Numbered from the stretch's first letter, positions 25,060 through 34,513 are shown. The stretch is DNA of 44,066 nucleotides from JAETTH01 sp964455975 (GCA_964455975.1 CAYVYP010000005.1:1-44066), one strand, 5' to 3'. Program-made: numbers and translations. The notes: generated by a model from the sequence alone, not told the origin.

Positions 25060-26655
25060 ATGGAAAAAACAAGCAAAGAAAATAATATTATTAGAAAAGA
25101 GGTGAAATATGATTCTAAAAATATGCCTAATGCAAAAATACTAATATCAGCGTTACAACATATCGGATATGAGAACACAGTAGCAATATGTGATATTATC
25201 GATAATAGCATAGATGCAGATTCTACAAGGATACAAGTATTTATAGAAGAAGATAATGAAAAGCAATTAAGAATAATTATAGCAGATAATGGAAATGGTA
25301 TGGAGTATGAAGTATTAGATGAAGCATTAAAATTAGGTTCTAACAGTGAACATTCTGAAAGTGCAGATTTAGGTAAATTCGGAATGGGATTGAGCACAGC
25401 AGGATTATCACTAGCTAATAGAACAACTGTATTGACAAAAGAAATAAATGCACCATTTCTATTAAAAAGTGTGACAGATGTTGATGTAATAAAAGAGTCT
25501 AATGATTTTGTTAAGTATATAGGAAATGCAAATCAAGCAGAAGAAGTATTTTTTAATAGTATTGTTAATAATGAAACAGGAACTGTTATAATATTTGAGA
25601 AATGTTTAGGAATAACTAATAAGAATATAAAACAGTTTTCTAATAAGTTAATCAAAGAGATATCTAGAATATATAGAAAGTATATGAATAGAATTACTTT
25701 TGAAGTAAATGGGGAAAAAATTATTCCTTACGATCCTTTAATGTTAGATGATGCAGAATTTAAATCTGAGTTGTTTAGCGATGAAGACTATGAAGTTAAA
25801 TGGAAAGATAATGAAACAGGTGAAATAAAAAAAGGAATAGTTCATGTTAAATTAGCTTTACTACAAGTATATAATGAAGAACTTCAAAAAAATACAGATA
25901 TTAATATGAAAAATCAAGGATTTTCTGTTTTGAGAAATAATAGAGAAATAGCATTTGGATTTGTACCGAAGGACTGGTTTACTAAACATCCAAACTTCAA
26001 CAGAGTTAGAGGAGAATTGTCATTTGATTCAGAATTAGATGAGCCAATGGGGGTTAACTTTACTAAAAATGGTATAGATATGGTAGATTCAATAGATAAT
26101 TCATTAAGGAACGATTTATTACCTCAAATGCGAGCTATGAGTAATAAAACAAAGAAAAATGCTAAAATATCTAAAGAAGAAATAGATAGTCATAAAGAGG
26201 CGGAAAAGGTAATTAATAATAAATCTAAATTGTTAATTACTCCAGTTGTTAAGAAAGAGAAAAGAGATACGAATAAAGAGAAAACACAAACAGAGATAGC
26301 TGAACAAAATAGTAAAGAGAATTTACAAGAAAGAGAAAGAAAACCAAAGAAAACACAAGATAGTAATGCTAATGTAGAATTTAGAACTGCAAAAAATGGT
26401 AGACTTGCTTCAATTTTTGAAGCTTGGCAAGAAGGAAAAAAAATAATAATAGAGTGGAATACAGAGCATCCATTTTATGATAGATTTGTAATTGAAAATA
26501 AAGATAATCAACACTTGGTTACATCTGTAGACTTTTTAATATATTCTTTAGCAGCAGCACAAATTCAAGCTATGGGGGATGATGAAAATAAAGCTATTAT
26601 GGTAGAAAATATAATTTCTACTATGAGTACAAATATGAGAGCTTTGTTATCATAG
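25060..26655 (+). CDS. GHKL (MORC/Hsp90-like) ATPase
   Basis: A 531-residue protein with an N-terminal GHKL ATP-binding fold: N-box CDIIDNSIDAD (44-54), G1 box DNGNGM (76-81) and G2 box GKFGMGLSTAGLSLANR (105-121). The usual catalytic Glu of the N-box appears as Asp45. A transducer-like domain follows. A charged linker (about 370-445) precedes a small C-terminal domain. AAAGGAGG precedes ATG. It forms an operon with the downstream HEPN protein (18-nt gap). Such ATPases occur in bacterial defence loci; here I infer a sensor/effector pair. Confidence 0.82.
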   Translation: MEKTSKENNIIRKEVKYDSKNMPNAKILISALQHIGYENTVAICDIIDNSIDADSTRIQVFIEEDNEKQLRIIIADNGNGMEYEVLDEALKLGSNSEHSESADLGKFGMGLSTAGLSLANRTTVLTKEINAPFLLKSVTDVDVIKESNDFVKYIGNANQAEEVFFNSIVNNETGTVIIFEKCLGITNKNIKQFSNKLIKEISRIYRKYMNRITFEVNGEKIIPYDPLMLDDAEFKSELFSDEDYEVKWKDNETGEIKKGIVHVKLALLQVYNEELQKNTDINMKNQGFSVLRNNREIAFGFVPKDWFTKHPNFNRVRGELSFDSELDEPMGVNFTKNGIDMVDSIDNSLRNDLLPQMRAMSNKTKKNAKISKEEIDSHKEAEKVINNKSKLLITPVVKKEKRDTNKEKTQTEIAEQNSKENLQERERKPKKTQDSNANVEFRTAKNGRLASIFEAWQEGKKIIIEWNTEHPFYDRFVIENKDNQHLVTSVDFLIYSLAAAQIQAMGDDENKAIMVENIISTMSTNMRALLS

Positions 26656-26673
26656 ATGGAAAGGGGAAATATA

Positions 26674-27453
26674 ATGTCAGATTTAAAAGCAATAGATATT
26701 GAAGAATTTATGGGATTTATAGAAAAAACCACTAAAAAAGGCAAAGGATATGTGTGGGATTTCTCGGATTATAAGTTTAAAAGTTTTGTAGAAGAGTGTA
26801 CAGGTAGTAATATAGATGATGAAAAATACAAAGATGATGAAGAAGGAAATTCAAAGGCTAAAAGACCAAGAAGGTATATTAAAAATGAAGAAAATATAAA
26901 AGATAAACAATTGATAAATGGTCTTTTAGATTATGGAACTAAAAAAGGTTTTTTACTTAAGTCATACATACCAAAGATAAAGAAAATAATAAAAGAATTA
27001 GAAAAAAATGAAAAGACATTAGAAATTAATTCAAATACAGTAAAAAACAAAAAGGAAGAAGAAGTATTACTAAAGCATATCAAAGAAAGACTATCAAAAG
27101 GTGAATATGAATTTGCTATAGATAGATTACATACATTATTGAAATATAAATTTGAAGCTATATTTAAAGAAATAGGAAAGCCAATACAGGGAGAAACATT
27201 AGATTCTATAACAGGTGAATTAAATAATATATTGAGAGAAAATGGAACATTTAAAGAGAGTACAACTTTTAGTATCTTAAATGCTACTAAGAAAATAATG
27301 AAAAGTTTTGATGATGCAAGAAACCATAAGACATATGCTCATGCTAATAGTATAATGAAAAAGAATGAAGCGGAATTTTTATGTACTTATATTGTAGATT
27401 ATTATAATTTTATTAATAAAATTGAATATAAGAAGATAAAAATTGGCAAATAG
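26674..27453 (+). CDS. HEPN/Abi-C-like abortive infection protein
   Basis: A 259-residue protein. The N-terminal half is charged and unassigned. The C-terminal half resembles the abortive-infection C-terminal (HEPN-fold) domain, with the RNase-type motif RNHKTYAH (R216, H223). It is predicted to cleave RNA when activated by the GHKL partner. An ATG at 26656 touches the previous stop, but ATG 26674 has AAAGGGG at 7-8 nt and is preferred. Last gene of the operon, ending at a hairpin against the integrase gene. Confidence 0.72.
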   Translation: MSDLKAIDIEEFMGFIEKTTKKGKGYVWDFSDYKFKSFVEECTGSNIDDEKYKDDEEGNSKAKRPRRYIKNEENIKDKQLINGLLDYGTKKGFLLKSYIPKIKKIIKELEKNEKTLEINSNTVKNKKEEEVLLKHIKERLSKGEYEFAIDRLHTLLKYKFEAIFKEIGKPIQGETLDSITGELNNILRENGTFKESTTFSILNATKKIMKSFDDARNHKTYAHANSIMKKNEAEFLCTYIVDYYNFINKIEYKKIKIGK

Positions 27454-27480
27454 AGAAAGAGTCAATAGGCTCTTTTTCTA
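27452..27480. terminator. Bidirectional terminator between HEPN and integrase genes
   Basis: GAGAAAGAGTC is partly complementary to GGCTCTTTTTCT, with an A/T tract on each side. It overlaps the ends of both convergent genes. Confidence 0.65.
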
Positions 27481-28662
27481 TACCATATTAATATCTTTGA
27501 TTAAAACATCTTCCAGTAATTCAGCACTTGCCCTATCAGTAGATTCAAAATCATGAACATAATAAGTATAAGTTGTTCCAGTACTTGCATGACCTAATTT
27601 ATGGGAAACAGTTTTAATATCAACATTTTCAGCAACAAGTATAGAAGCAAAAGTATGTCTCAGGTCATGAAATCGAATATGTGGAAAATTATTTTTTTTC
27701 AAAAATTTAGAAAACCATTTTGGACCTGTAGCAGGATTCATAATATTACCATCATCTGTAGTAAAAATATTTTTTACACCATGCCACCTATCACCAAGAG
27801 CTAATCTCATTTTTCCTTGTTCAGCTCTCCATCTTTTTAATAATGAAATACAAGTATCAGAAATTGCAATAGTTCTATTACTAGAGTCAGTTTTAGGTGG
27901 CTTTTCTTTGATTCCCTGCCTTCCTAAATAATAAGCACTTCTATTAATAGTTACAGTTTTATTTTTAAAATCAATATCATCCCAATGCAATCCAACAATT
28001 TCACCTCTTCTAAAACCACCTAATGTAGCTAAAGTTACAAAACATTGATATTTTAAAGGAGCTGTTTCAAATAGTTTATTTAACATTTTAGATGCTGTCT
28101 CTTTATCATAACAAGACATTTTAATTCTCTTATATTTAGGTGTATTAACTTTGGTACAAGGATTATAAGGAACCATATCCCATTTTATAGCAGTATTAAA
28201 CATTACAGACAATATTTCATGAACTTTATGTATGGTTGATGGAGATAATGTTTTAATATTACCATCTTTATCTTTTCTGTTAGTAGGCTTTGTAGCTAAA
28301 AAGTTATATAAATTATCAATATCCAATGTCTTAATTTTATCTAATCTTTTACTGCCTAAGTAAGGCAATATATGTAGTCTTAATTTTTCATCATAACTCT
28401 GATAAGTATTAGGGGAAAGACTAGGTTTTGCATATGTTTTTAGCCACATTGGACTATATTCATTTAAAGTAATTTTACTAGCAGAATAAGTGCAACCACC
28501 TTCTATTGAAGCAATAAATTTTGAAAGTTCTTTTTCAGCTTCTCTTCTAGAAGAACAAGAAACAGTTTTATTATAATATTTTCTTTTACCATTTAAATCA
28601 AATCCATTACTAACACGAAGTCTATACTTACCATTACCCATATCAATAATATTACCTGCCAT
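27478..28662 (-). CDS. int: Tyrosine site-specific integrase (Tn916/phage type)
   Basis: A 394-residue recombinase. The N-terminal arm-binding domain (YRLRVSNGFDLNGKRKYY) is followed by a SAM-like core-binding domain (about 65-160) and the catalytic domain with LGGFRRGEIVGLHW (Arg), HDLRHTFAS (His and Arg), LGHAS and the Tyr within TYTYYVHDF. It catalyses integration and, with Xis, excision, presumably at tRNA-fMet. The start overlaps the DUF6076-like gene by 11 nt, so the two are co-expressed. Its mid-element position, 11 kb from the tRNA, is unusual. Confidence 0.95.
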   Translation of the reverse strand: MAGNIIDMGNGKYRLRVSNGFDLNGKRKYYNKTVSCSSRREAEKELSKFIASIEGGCTYSASKITLNEYSPMWLKTYAKPSLSPNTYQSYDEKLRLHILPYLGSKRLDKIKTLDIDNLYNFLATKPTNRKDKDGNIKTLSPSTIHKVHEILSVMFNTAIKWDMVPYNPCTKVNTPKYKRIKMSCYDKETASKMLNKLFETAPLKYQCFVTLATLGGFRRGEIVGLHWDDIDFKNKTVTINRSAYYLGRQGIKEKPPKTDSSNRTIAISDTCISLLKRWRAEQGKMRLALGDRWHGVKNIFTTDDGNIMNPATGPKWFSKFLKKNNFPHIRFHDLRHTFASILVAENVDIKTVSHKLGHASTGTTYTYYVHDFESTDRASAELLEDVLIKDINMV

Positions 28663-29683
28663 AAGAATAACCTCCTTTATGAATTTCTAACCAATCTAAA
28701 AATTCATCATTTGTATAAAGTCCTTTCTTAATATCATCTTTAAACTTTTGGGCTTCTTTTTTCCAAATCTCGAAATTCAATTTATAACTTTCGATGTCAG
28801 GATATCTTTTAACAAGCATGCACCAATTAGAATAAGTAGAACGATATTTTCTTTGAACATCATCTTTTTTTAACTTATTATTATAAGCTATTGCAGCACC
28901 GACTTGTTTACAAGTTTTATTAGTAGTTCCATATAAGTTATCACAAAATACTTCATTTGATTTAGAAATAGGAATAAAAAACTTACCACAATTATTACAT
29001 CTTTTAATAACTTTTTTATTATTTTGAAGTATCTGATTAAAAGAAAGTATCACTAAAGAAAACATATCATTTGATTGATAACTAATACTTGGAATAATTT
29101 CAAGTTCTTTATTTTTAATATCTTTAATCAGATTTTCTTCAGATTGAAAAGCAACTAATAATTTTTTGTATTGATTGTTAGAATGTAAAATAGTGTCATA
29201 TTGTGTTTGCATGCTAACATCAATAGAATAATCAAAACTATATTTTTTTGCAGCTAAATAATTTCTTTCTAAAGGTTTTAAACTAGATATAGTTTTATTA
29301 TTATCTAAATTGTAAGTATAAGATATTATATTTATTAATTTTGATTGGAACTTTATAAAATCGCTGTTATGTTTTAAATAGAATTTATGTATAATTTGTT
29401 TAAACTCTATATATGTCATATCTTCTACTAAAATACTATCAATAAACTTTTTAAAAGAATTCTTAAAAAAGTTTTTATATCCGAAAGGTCCATATTTCAT
29501 AAAAAAGATTAGAAAGTTATCAAAATTTTCAAAATTTGTATTTAAAAAGTCTAGTAGTAAAGTTCCAACAGGTTTTATAGAAAAAGAATCATCTATAAAC
29601 ACGATATTATCTCTTTCATAAAAATTATTAAAATCTAATAATTCATTATCATTTGTATCAAATCTTAAATTTAAATTTATCAT
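28652..29683 (-). CDS. DUF6076-like zinc-ribbon protein
   Basis: A 343-residue protein, helical in its first two thirds, with a Cys cluster CNNCGKFF...EVFCDN...KTCKQVGAA at about 238-275 that forms a treble-clef/ribbon. A basic helical tail (YRSTYSNWCMLVKRYP) follows. This matches DUF6076-type proteins often encoded just upstream of Tn916-like integrases. AGGAG precedes the start. Probably accessory to recombination; mechanism unknown. Confidence 0.7.
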   Translation of the reverse strand: MINLNLRFDTNDNELLDFNNFYERDNIVFIDDSFSIKPVGTLLLDFLNTNFENFDNFLIFFMKYGPFGYKNFFKNSFKKFIDSILVEDMTYIEFKQIIHKFYLKHNSDFIKFQSKLINIISYTYNLDNNKTISSLKPLERNYLAAKKYSFDYSIDVSMQTQYDTILHSNNQYKKLLVAFQSEENLIKDIKNKELEIIPSISYQSNDMFSLVILSFNQILQNNKKVIKRCNNCGKFFIPISKSNEVFCDNLYGTTNKTCKQVGAAIAYNNKLKKDDVQRKYRSTYSNWCMLVKRYPDIESYKLNFEIWKKEAQKFKDDIKKGLYTNDEFLDWLEIHKGGYSYGR

Positions 29684-29827
29684 ATAAAAATCTCCTTTAA
29701 CAATTTTAAAACAAACATCAAATAAACAATGTTAACGAAATTAAGTAAATTCAATAAAAACTATTGTAAATGTTAGTGATGTTGTTGTAATATATAAATG
29801 TTTTAACAATACAATATTTTAAAATAA

Positions 29828-29869
29828 GTTGTTAACAGTATAACATCAAAAAATGTTATTGTCAACAAC
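29828..29869. promoter_or_regulatory. Operator-like dyad in the divergent int/cro-like control region
   Basis: GTTGTTAACAGTATAACAT and ATGTTATTGTCAACAAC form an imperfect inverted repeat around a 6-nt loop, just before the Cro-like gene. The whole 29684-29891 gap is rich in TTGTTA/TAACAA half-sites, as expected for a lysogeny-type switch. Confidence 0.55.
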
Positions 29870-29891
29870 AACAGCAAAAGGAGGTGAGAAA

Positions 29892-30113
29892 ATGAAGAAT
29901 TTAGACATAAGGAAAGCCATAGAAAGAAATAATATTAAATATTGGCAAATAGCAGATAAGCTCGGTATGACAGATGGAAATTTTAGTAGATTATTAAGAA
30001 AAGAACTTGAAATATCAGATAAAGAAGTAATTTTCAATATAATAAAAGAACTAAAGGAGGATAAAGAAAAATGGACAATGAAGAAATCATCTATACTAAA
30101 AAAGACATCATAG
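29892..30113 (+). CDS. Cro/C1-like HTH regulator
   Basis: A 73-residue helix-turn-helix protein (KYWQIADKLGMTDGNFSRLLRKELEIS). AAAGGAGGTGAG lies directly before ATG 29892; an upstream in-frame ATG at 29853 lies in the operator dyad. It overlaps the next gene by 43 nt. It probably controls the divergent integrase module and its own operon. Confidence 0.8.
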   Translation: MKNLDIRKAIERNNIKYWQIADKLGMTDGNFSRLLRKELEISDKEVIFNIIKELKEDKEKWTMKKSSILKKTS

Positions 30114-30292
30114 AAAAATACAAGCCAATGTTTACAGAATGGTCAATTTCAAAATTGTTAAGAGAAAAAAGAATTAAATGCATAAGAGTTGGAAGAAGAA
30201 TATTTATTAGTAAAAAGGCTATAGATGATTTTATAAAGCAGCAAGAAGAAAATAGTATTGAGAATGTAGAAAGGAGTTTTCATATTGTATAA
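30071..30292 (+). CDS. xis: Excisionase-like (MerR-type wHTH) protein
   Basis: 73 residues with the excisionase-family pattern TKKDIIEKY...WSISKLLREKRIKCIRVGRRIFISKKAIDDFI. It probably directs the integrase towards excision. It starts inside the previous gene with AAAGGAGG upstream, so translation is coupled. Confidence 0.82.
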   Translation: MDNEEIIYTKKDIIEKYKPMFTEWSISKLLREKRIKCIRVGRRIFISKKAIDDFIKQQEENSIENVERSFHIV

Positions 30293-30300
30293 AATAAAAA

Positions 30301-30333
30301 ATTGCGCTTTCAACTGGTACTTGAAAGCGCAAT
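30301..30333. repeat. Perfect 13-bp hairpin upstream of the replication genes
   Basis: ATTGCGCTTTCAA and TTGAAAGCGCAAT pair perfectly around CTGGTAC. There is no T-run on the plus strand; the tract A(5) on the left would be a T-run only for minus-strand transcripts. A wider inverted repeat (ATTGAATATT... CAGTATTCAATAT) follows up to about 30406. Candidate origin or regulatory structure. Confidence 0.6.
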
Positions 30334-30420
30334 AAATTGAATATTAAGCTAAGCCATATATTCGAACTATAACTATATTATATATGTTTTAGCAACAGTA
30401 TTCAATATTTTAAAGAAAAT

Positions 30421-31050
30421 ATGTATAGCACTAATCTATTCAAAGAAGTAAAAGAATATTTGAAGCCAGAACAGGTGGCAGAATATTATATAGCCGAAAA
30501 AGGAAAAAGGTCTGGATCTAACATGTTTTATAAATCAGCATTTAGAAATGAAAAAACAGCATCTTTTTGTGTAAGTGATTCAAAAGGTTTTCATGACTTT
30601 GGCACAGGATGGCATGGAGATATTATCAGTTTTGTATCAAAATTATATAATGTTACACCATTAGATGCGGTTAAAATACTTATAAAAGATTTTTCTTTAC
30701 CAATTGAGTTAAATCAAAAAATTGATTATAAAGAAGTACGTAAAACAAAGGAAAGACATACTACAAATAAAAATGTTACTAAAGGACTGGATAAATGGTA
30801 CAATAGTACATTTATAAAAATATGTGATGAATATAAAACAAATGAAAAGATAATTGAAATAATGCAAAAACAATTGCAAGAAGGAAATAACTTTGAAAAC
30901 GATAATTTACTACAGGGTTTACAATATTTATATCTTAAAGATAATCTTCTAGAATTGTGGTTTGAAAATTTTAACAATGTAAGAACAGAAGAAGATAAAT
31001 TAAAATTATTTAGAAATCGAAAGGAGGTTGAAAAATGTGTTAATAGATGA
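30421..31050 (+). CDS. Primase-like protein (CHC2-type fold without the Cys cluster)
   Basis: A 209-residue protein whose first 100 residues follow the DnaG zinc-domain pattern (EYYIAEKGKRSGSNMFYKSAFRNEKTASFCVS...GFHDFGTGWHGDIISFVSKLYN). Such sequences occur in replication modules of integrative elements. The classical CHC2 cysteines are not present. The second half is helical and unassigned. The start ATG 30421 has a weak box (TTAAAGAAA). The 3' end overlaps the next gene. Confidence 0.65.
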   Translation: MYSTNLFKEVKEYLKPEQVAEYYIAEKGKRSGSNMFYKSAFRNEKTASFCVSDSKGFHDFGTGWHGDIISFVSKLYNVTPLDAVKILIKDFSLPIELNQKIDYKEVRKTKERHTTNKNVTKGLDKWYNSTFIKICDEYKTNEKIIEIMQKQLQEGNNFENDNLLQGLQYLYLKDNLLELWFENFNNVRTEEDKLKLFRNRKEVEKCVNR

Positions 31051-32968
31051 TTTAACTCCTGAAGAAATTAAAGAATTGCAGGGAACAATAGATATAACAG
31101 AAGAACAAGATGAATATTCAGAATATAATAATAAATTGGAAGGAACGTCCTATAAATTTGGATATGCAGGATTACAAAGAATACTTTCCAAAGGCAATAA
31201 AGAAGAAATAAAAAACATATCTAATTTTCTACCATTACCAATTAAAAAAATTTATGTTGATGATGGAAGAGAGGAAGAAGGCTATTTGCAGCTTAAGGCA
31301 GTTTTAACAAATAAAAAAATTCTTCCAACTATTAAAGTAGGTTATGGAGATATAGACAATGCAAAGTGGATAAGCAATCCTAAATGGGATTTAAAAGTTA
31401 GAATATTATCACCTAAAAATCGAAATAAAGAATTGTTATGTGATGCAACATTAAGTATGGCAGATGAAATACCAAAAGAAACAATATTTGAGCATACAGG
31501 ATTTAGAAAAATAGATGGAAAACTCGTATATTTGCATCAGGGTGGAGCAATAGGGACATCTAAAAGTATTAGTGTAGACATATCTGAAATAAGTTTGGAA
31601 AGATACAAATTTACAGAGAATGAATATGATTTAAAAGAATGCATAGAATTATCATTGTCAATATTGGATGTAGCAAAAAAACAGATAACAATACCATTGA
31701 TTGCTCTTACATATTTATCTCCGTTAAGGAGTATGTTTTTAGAACAAAATATACCATTAGGATTCGTTACATGGGTATCGGGTGAAAGTGGATCACAAAA
31801 AAGTTCATTATCAGCTCTTATATTATCTCATTTTGGAGATTTTGAAAGAGACAATTTACCAGGTGGATTTAAGGATACTGTAAATAGTATAGAGAAAAAA
31901 GCATTTACATTAAAAGATACTTTATTTGCAATAGATGATTATTATCCAAGTAAAACACAAACAGAAAGCAAGAAGATGGATGCAGTTGCTGAAAGTTTAT
32001 TTGGACTTTATGGAGATAGACAAGCAAGAAGTAGAATGAGGCAAGATGGTCAGACTGTGAAGATGGGATTTTGTGCAAGAGGCATGTGCATAGTGACAGG
32101 AGAATCATTTCCATCATTTGCAGAAAGTAGGACAGCTAGAGCATTAATTATAGAAACGGCAAGAGGAGATATAGATTTACAGTTATTATCAAGAATACAA
32201 AGTGAAAAGGATAAGTTATCATATTGCATGAAAGGTTATATTCAATATCTAATTGATAACCAAGATAAAATACAGAAGAATTGCAAGGCTAAATTTATAG
32301 AATACAGAAATAAAGCTAATCAAAATTTAGCACATGGAAGAATTCCAGAAATTATAGCATCAGAATATATTGGAATTGAATTATTTTATGAATATGCAAA
32401 GGAAAAAGGAGTTATTACAGACGAAAGAATGAAAAAGCTGAAAGAAGATGCTTGGAGAATATTAATGGAATTAGCTATAAAACAAAGTTCGAAGACAGAA
32501 GATAATAGAACAGATAATATGTTCTTTTCGGCTGTTCAAGAATTACTAGCTAGTAACAAGATATATTTAAAAAGTTATAAAAATTATATGAGAGAACCAG
32601 ATGAATCTCTATCGACATTTGTTGGATATTATGATGAAAATAAGGAAAGGTGTTATTTGATACCTAATGTTATTTTCAATGAAGTTGTAAAATTTTATGG
32701 AGTACAAGGAGTAAAGTTTCCCGGAAATGCAGTATCAACATGGAAATATTTAAAGGAAGCAGGCAGATTATTTCCAGGAGAAAAGGATAGAAATACAACT
32801 AGAAAATCAATAAATGGAAAATTGAAAACAATGATTGAAGTTAATGCAAAAGATATATTTGGAGAAATAGAAATACAGCCAGGTGATTATCTAAATAGAT
32901 TTTCTAATTACCCCGAAAATCACAGTGAAAATATATCAATGTATGAAGATTGCGAATTACCATTTTAA
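31037..32968 (+). CDS. DUF927-like P-loop replication ATPase/helicase
   Basis: A 643-residue protein. The C-terminal two thirds contain Walker A-like WVSGESGSQKSSLSALIL and Walker B TLFAIDDYYPS, followed by the RARSRM region, as in the DUF927 helicase-like proteins of plasmids and integrative elements. It probably unwinds or primes element DNA. Start: GTG 31037 is 9 nt from AAGGAGG, whereas TTG 31028 abuts the box. It overlaps the primase-like gene by 14 nt. Ends at a 13-bp terminator. Confidence 0.78.
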   Translation: MLIDDLTPEEIKELQGTIDITEEQDEYSEYNNKLEGTSYKFGYAGLQRILSKGNKEEIKNISNFLPLPIKKIYVDDGREEEGYLQLKAVLTNKKILPTIKVGYGDIDNAKWISNPKWDLKVRILSPKNRNKELLCDATLSMADEIPKETIFEHTGFRKIDGKLVYLHQGGAIGTSKSISVDISEISLERYKFTENEYDLKECIELSLSILDVAKKQITIPLIALTYLSPLRSMFLEQNIPLGFVTWVSGESGSQKSSLSALILSHFGDFERDNLPGGFKDTVNSIEKKAFTLKDTLFAIDDYYPSKTQTESKKMDAVAESLFGLYGDRQARSRMRQDGQTVKMGFCARGMCIVTGESFPSFAESRTARALIIETARGDIDLQLLSRIQSEKDKLSYCMKGYIQYLIDNQDKIQKNCKAKFIEYRNKANQNLAHGRIPEIIASEYIGIELFYEYAKEKGVITDERMKKLKEDAWRILMELAIKQSSKTEDNRTDNMFFSAVQELLASNKIYLKSYKNYMREPDESLSTFVGYYDENKERCYLIPNVIFNEVVKFYGVQGVKFPGNAVSTWKYLKEAGRLFPGEKDRNTTRKSINGKLKTMIEVNAKDIFGEIEIQPGDYLNRFSNYPENHSENISMYEDCELPF

Positions 32969-32970
32969 AT

Positions 32971-33008
32971 AAAAATTACACATGTTTTTATAATATGTGT
33001 AATTTTTT
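32971..33008 (+). terminator. Terminator of the replication operon
   Basis: AAAAATTACACAT pairs perfectly with ATGTGTAATTTTT, followed by TCG. Confidence 0.85.
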
Positions 33009-33014
33009 CGATTT

Positions 33015-33043
33015 TTTACACATATTTAAAAAAGTGTTATAAT
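33015..33043 (+). promoter_or_regulatory. Promoter of the HEPN-like gene
   Basis: TTTACA, a 17-nt spacer, then TATAAT, 20 nt before the ATG and its AAAGGAG. Confidence 0.75.
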
Positions 33044-33063
33044 TATGAAAAAAAGGAGTTGTT

Positions 33064-33942
33064 ATGGAAGAAATATATATTATATGTAAAAAGATAAATG
33101 AAATTATAATAGATAAATTAAAAGAAGATATAAATAAGTTTACCAATAAAGTGAATTTGGATGAAGATATTATAAGTTTAATTAATCATATTGGAGATGA
33201 ATTAGAAAATGCTTATGATTTATGCTTTGAAGGTAATATAGTTTCATCGATGATTTTATTAAGATCAACTTTTGAAAACATGTTATTTTCAATGAATATA
33301 TTATATAATCCAGAATTATTAGAAGAATATAAAAAAATAAAAAATAACATTCAACCTAAAAGATTAAAAAATGAGATAATAGAAAATTGGGATAAATATT
33401 TTACTGAAATAATGGAAAGCAAAGAACAAACTGAAATAGAAATAAAGAACATATATGATATATTATCTAAATTTATTCATGCAAATTGTGTTAGAACTAC
33501 TGCCAGCATGATAGAAAAAGACAAAGAAAAGGTTGAAATTATAAAATATTTATACATACAGAATATAACATCGGTCATATTAATGTATATGGATTTTATA
33601 AATAAATATTTAAAAACTGAAAATAGTATAATTTATTCTATATTTTTATATGAATTGATATGTTTAGGTATATATTTTTTCATAAACAAGGATAAAGTAG
33701 AAGAACTAGCACAATACAATGATTATATGTATTTACATATTAATGGTAAAGAAATTGAAAATTATAAAAATATAATAAATAGAGATATTGATAAAATAAC
33801 AGAACTAGATGAAAATTCATGGAAAATTATATTAGAAAATTTACAAGAAAATATAAACGGAAGCAAATATATTAAAAGAATTGGAGAGCTTAATGATGTG
33901 ATACTAAATCTAATAAATAAGTTAAATAAAGCAAAAAATTAA
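33064..33942 (+). CDS. HEPN/DUF5677-like helical protein
   Basis: A 292-residue, all-helical protein. The segment SSMILLRSTFENMLFSMNIL and the later YDILSKFIHANCVRTT resemble the conserved helices of DUF5677/HEPN-type proteins, which occur in toxin and defence contexts. No full RxxxxH motif is evident. Monocistronic, with its own promoter and terminator: a typical stand-alone cargo gene. Function unknown. Confidence 0.55.
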   Translation: MEEIYIICKKINEIIIDKLKEDINKFTNKVNLDEDIISLINHIGDELENAYDLCFEGNIVSSMILLRSTFENMLFSMNILYNPELLEEYKKIKNNIQPKRLKNEIIENWDKYFTEIMESKEQTEIEIKNIYDILSKFIHANCVRTTASMIEKDKEKVEIIKYLYIQNITSVILMYMDFINKYLKTENSIIYSIFLYELICLGIYFFINKDKVEELAQYNDYMYLHINGKEIENYKNIINRDIDKITELDENSWKIILENLQENINGSKYIKRIGELNDVILNLINKLNKAKN

Positions 33943-33947
33943 TAATA

Positions 33948-33987
33948 AAAAAGAGAAAATCATTTGTACAAAAAATTTTCTCTTTTT
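33948..33987 (+). terminator. Terminator of the HEPN-like gene
   Basis: AAAAAGAGAAAAT pairs over 13 bp with ATTTTCTCTTTTT. Confidence 0.85.
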
Positions 33988-34052
33988 ACAGTTTTCGACA
34001 AATTTTGCAAAAAATAAGTGGTATATATAATAAAAAAGTATGGAGAAAAGAT

Positions 34053-34424
34053 ATGGACTGTTTAATTGCAGAGAAATTAAAAGAATTAAGAAGAGAGAAA
34101 AAGATAACACAAGAAAAATTAGCAGAAATATTAGATATTAGCCGTTCTAAAGTTTCAAGTTGGGAAACTAACAAAAGAGATATGACTATAACAGATGCAG
34201 TTAATCTGGCAGACTATTATGAAATAAGTTTAGATAATCTATTAAGTGTAAAACCAATAAAAGAAAAGGAATATATAGAAATTTCATACAGATTTTTTAA
34301 AAATAAAGCTATTTCTTTAAAAGAAAAAACTAAAATTATAAGAATGATGGAGGAAAGTTTAAAAAGTGAAAATATAGACGAATTATATGAAAATTACAAA
34401 ATGACACAAAATGCGACAAATTAG
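34053..34424 (+). CDS. XRE-family HTH regulator
   Basis: A 123-residue protein with an N-terminal XRE/Cro HTH (KLKELRREKKITQEKLAEIL, RSKVSSWETNKRDMT) at about 7-60 and a short C-terminal helical part. ATG 34053 has GGAGAAAA upstream; an earlier in-frame ATG at 34005 lies close to the preceding terminator. Its 3' end is folded into a terminator. It probably regulates the neighbouring cargo. Confidence 0.88.
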   Translation: MDCLIAEKLKELRREKKITQEKLAEILDISRSKVSSWETNKRDMTITDAVNLADYYEISLDNLLSVKPIKEKEYIEISYRFFKNKAISLKEKTKIIRMMEESLKSENIDELYENYKMTQNATN

Positions 34425-34455
34425 TACAATAAAGTACTGATTTGTCGCATTTTTG
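34409..34455 (+). terminator. 19-bp terminator overlapping the XRE stop codon
   Basis: The left arm at 34409-34427 pairs with 34434-34452 over 19 bp (one G-U), followed by TT. The stem includes the last codons and TAG of the XRE gene. Confidence 0.85.
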
Positions 34456-34513
34456 ATATGTAAAAAAAACAATAAAGCTGTTATAATGAATTACATGAGA
34501 AAGGAAAAAGAAA

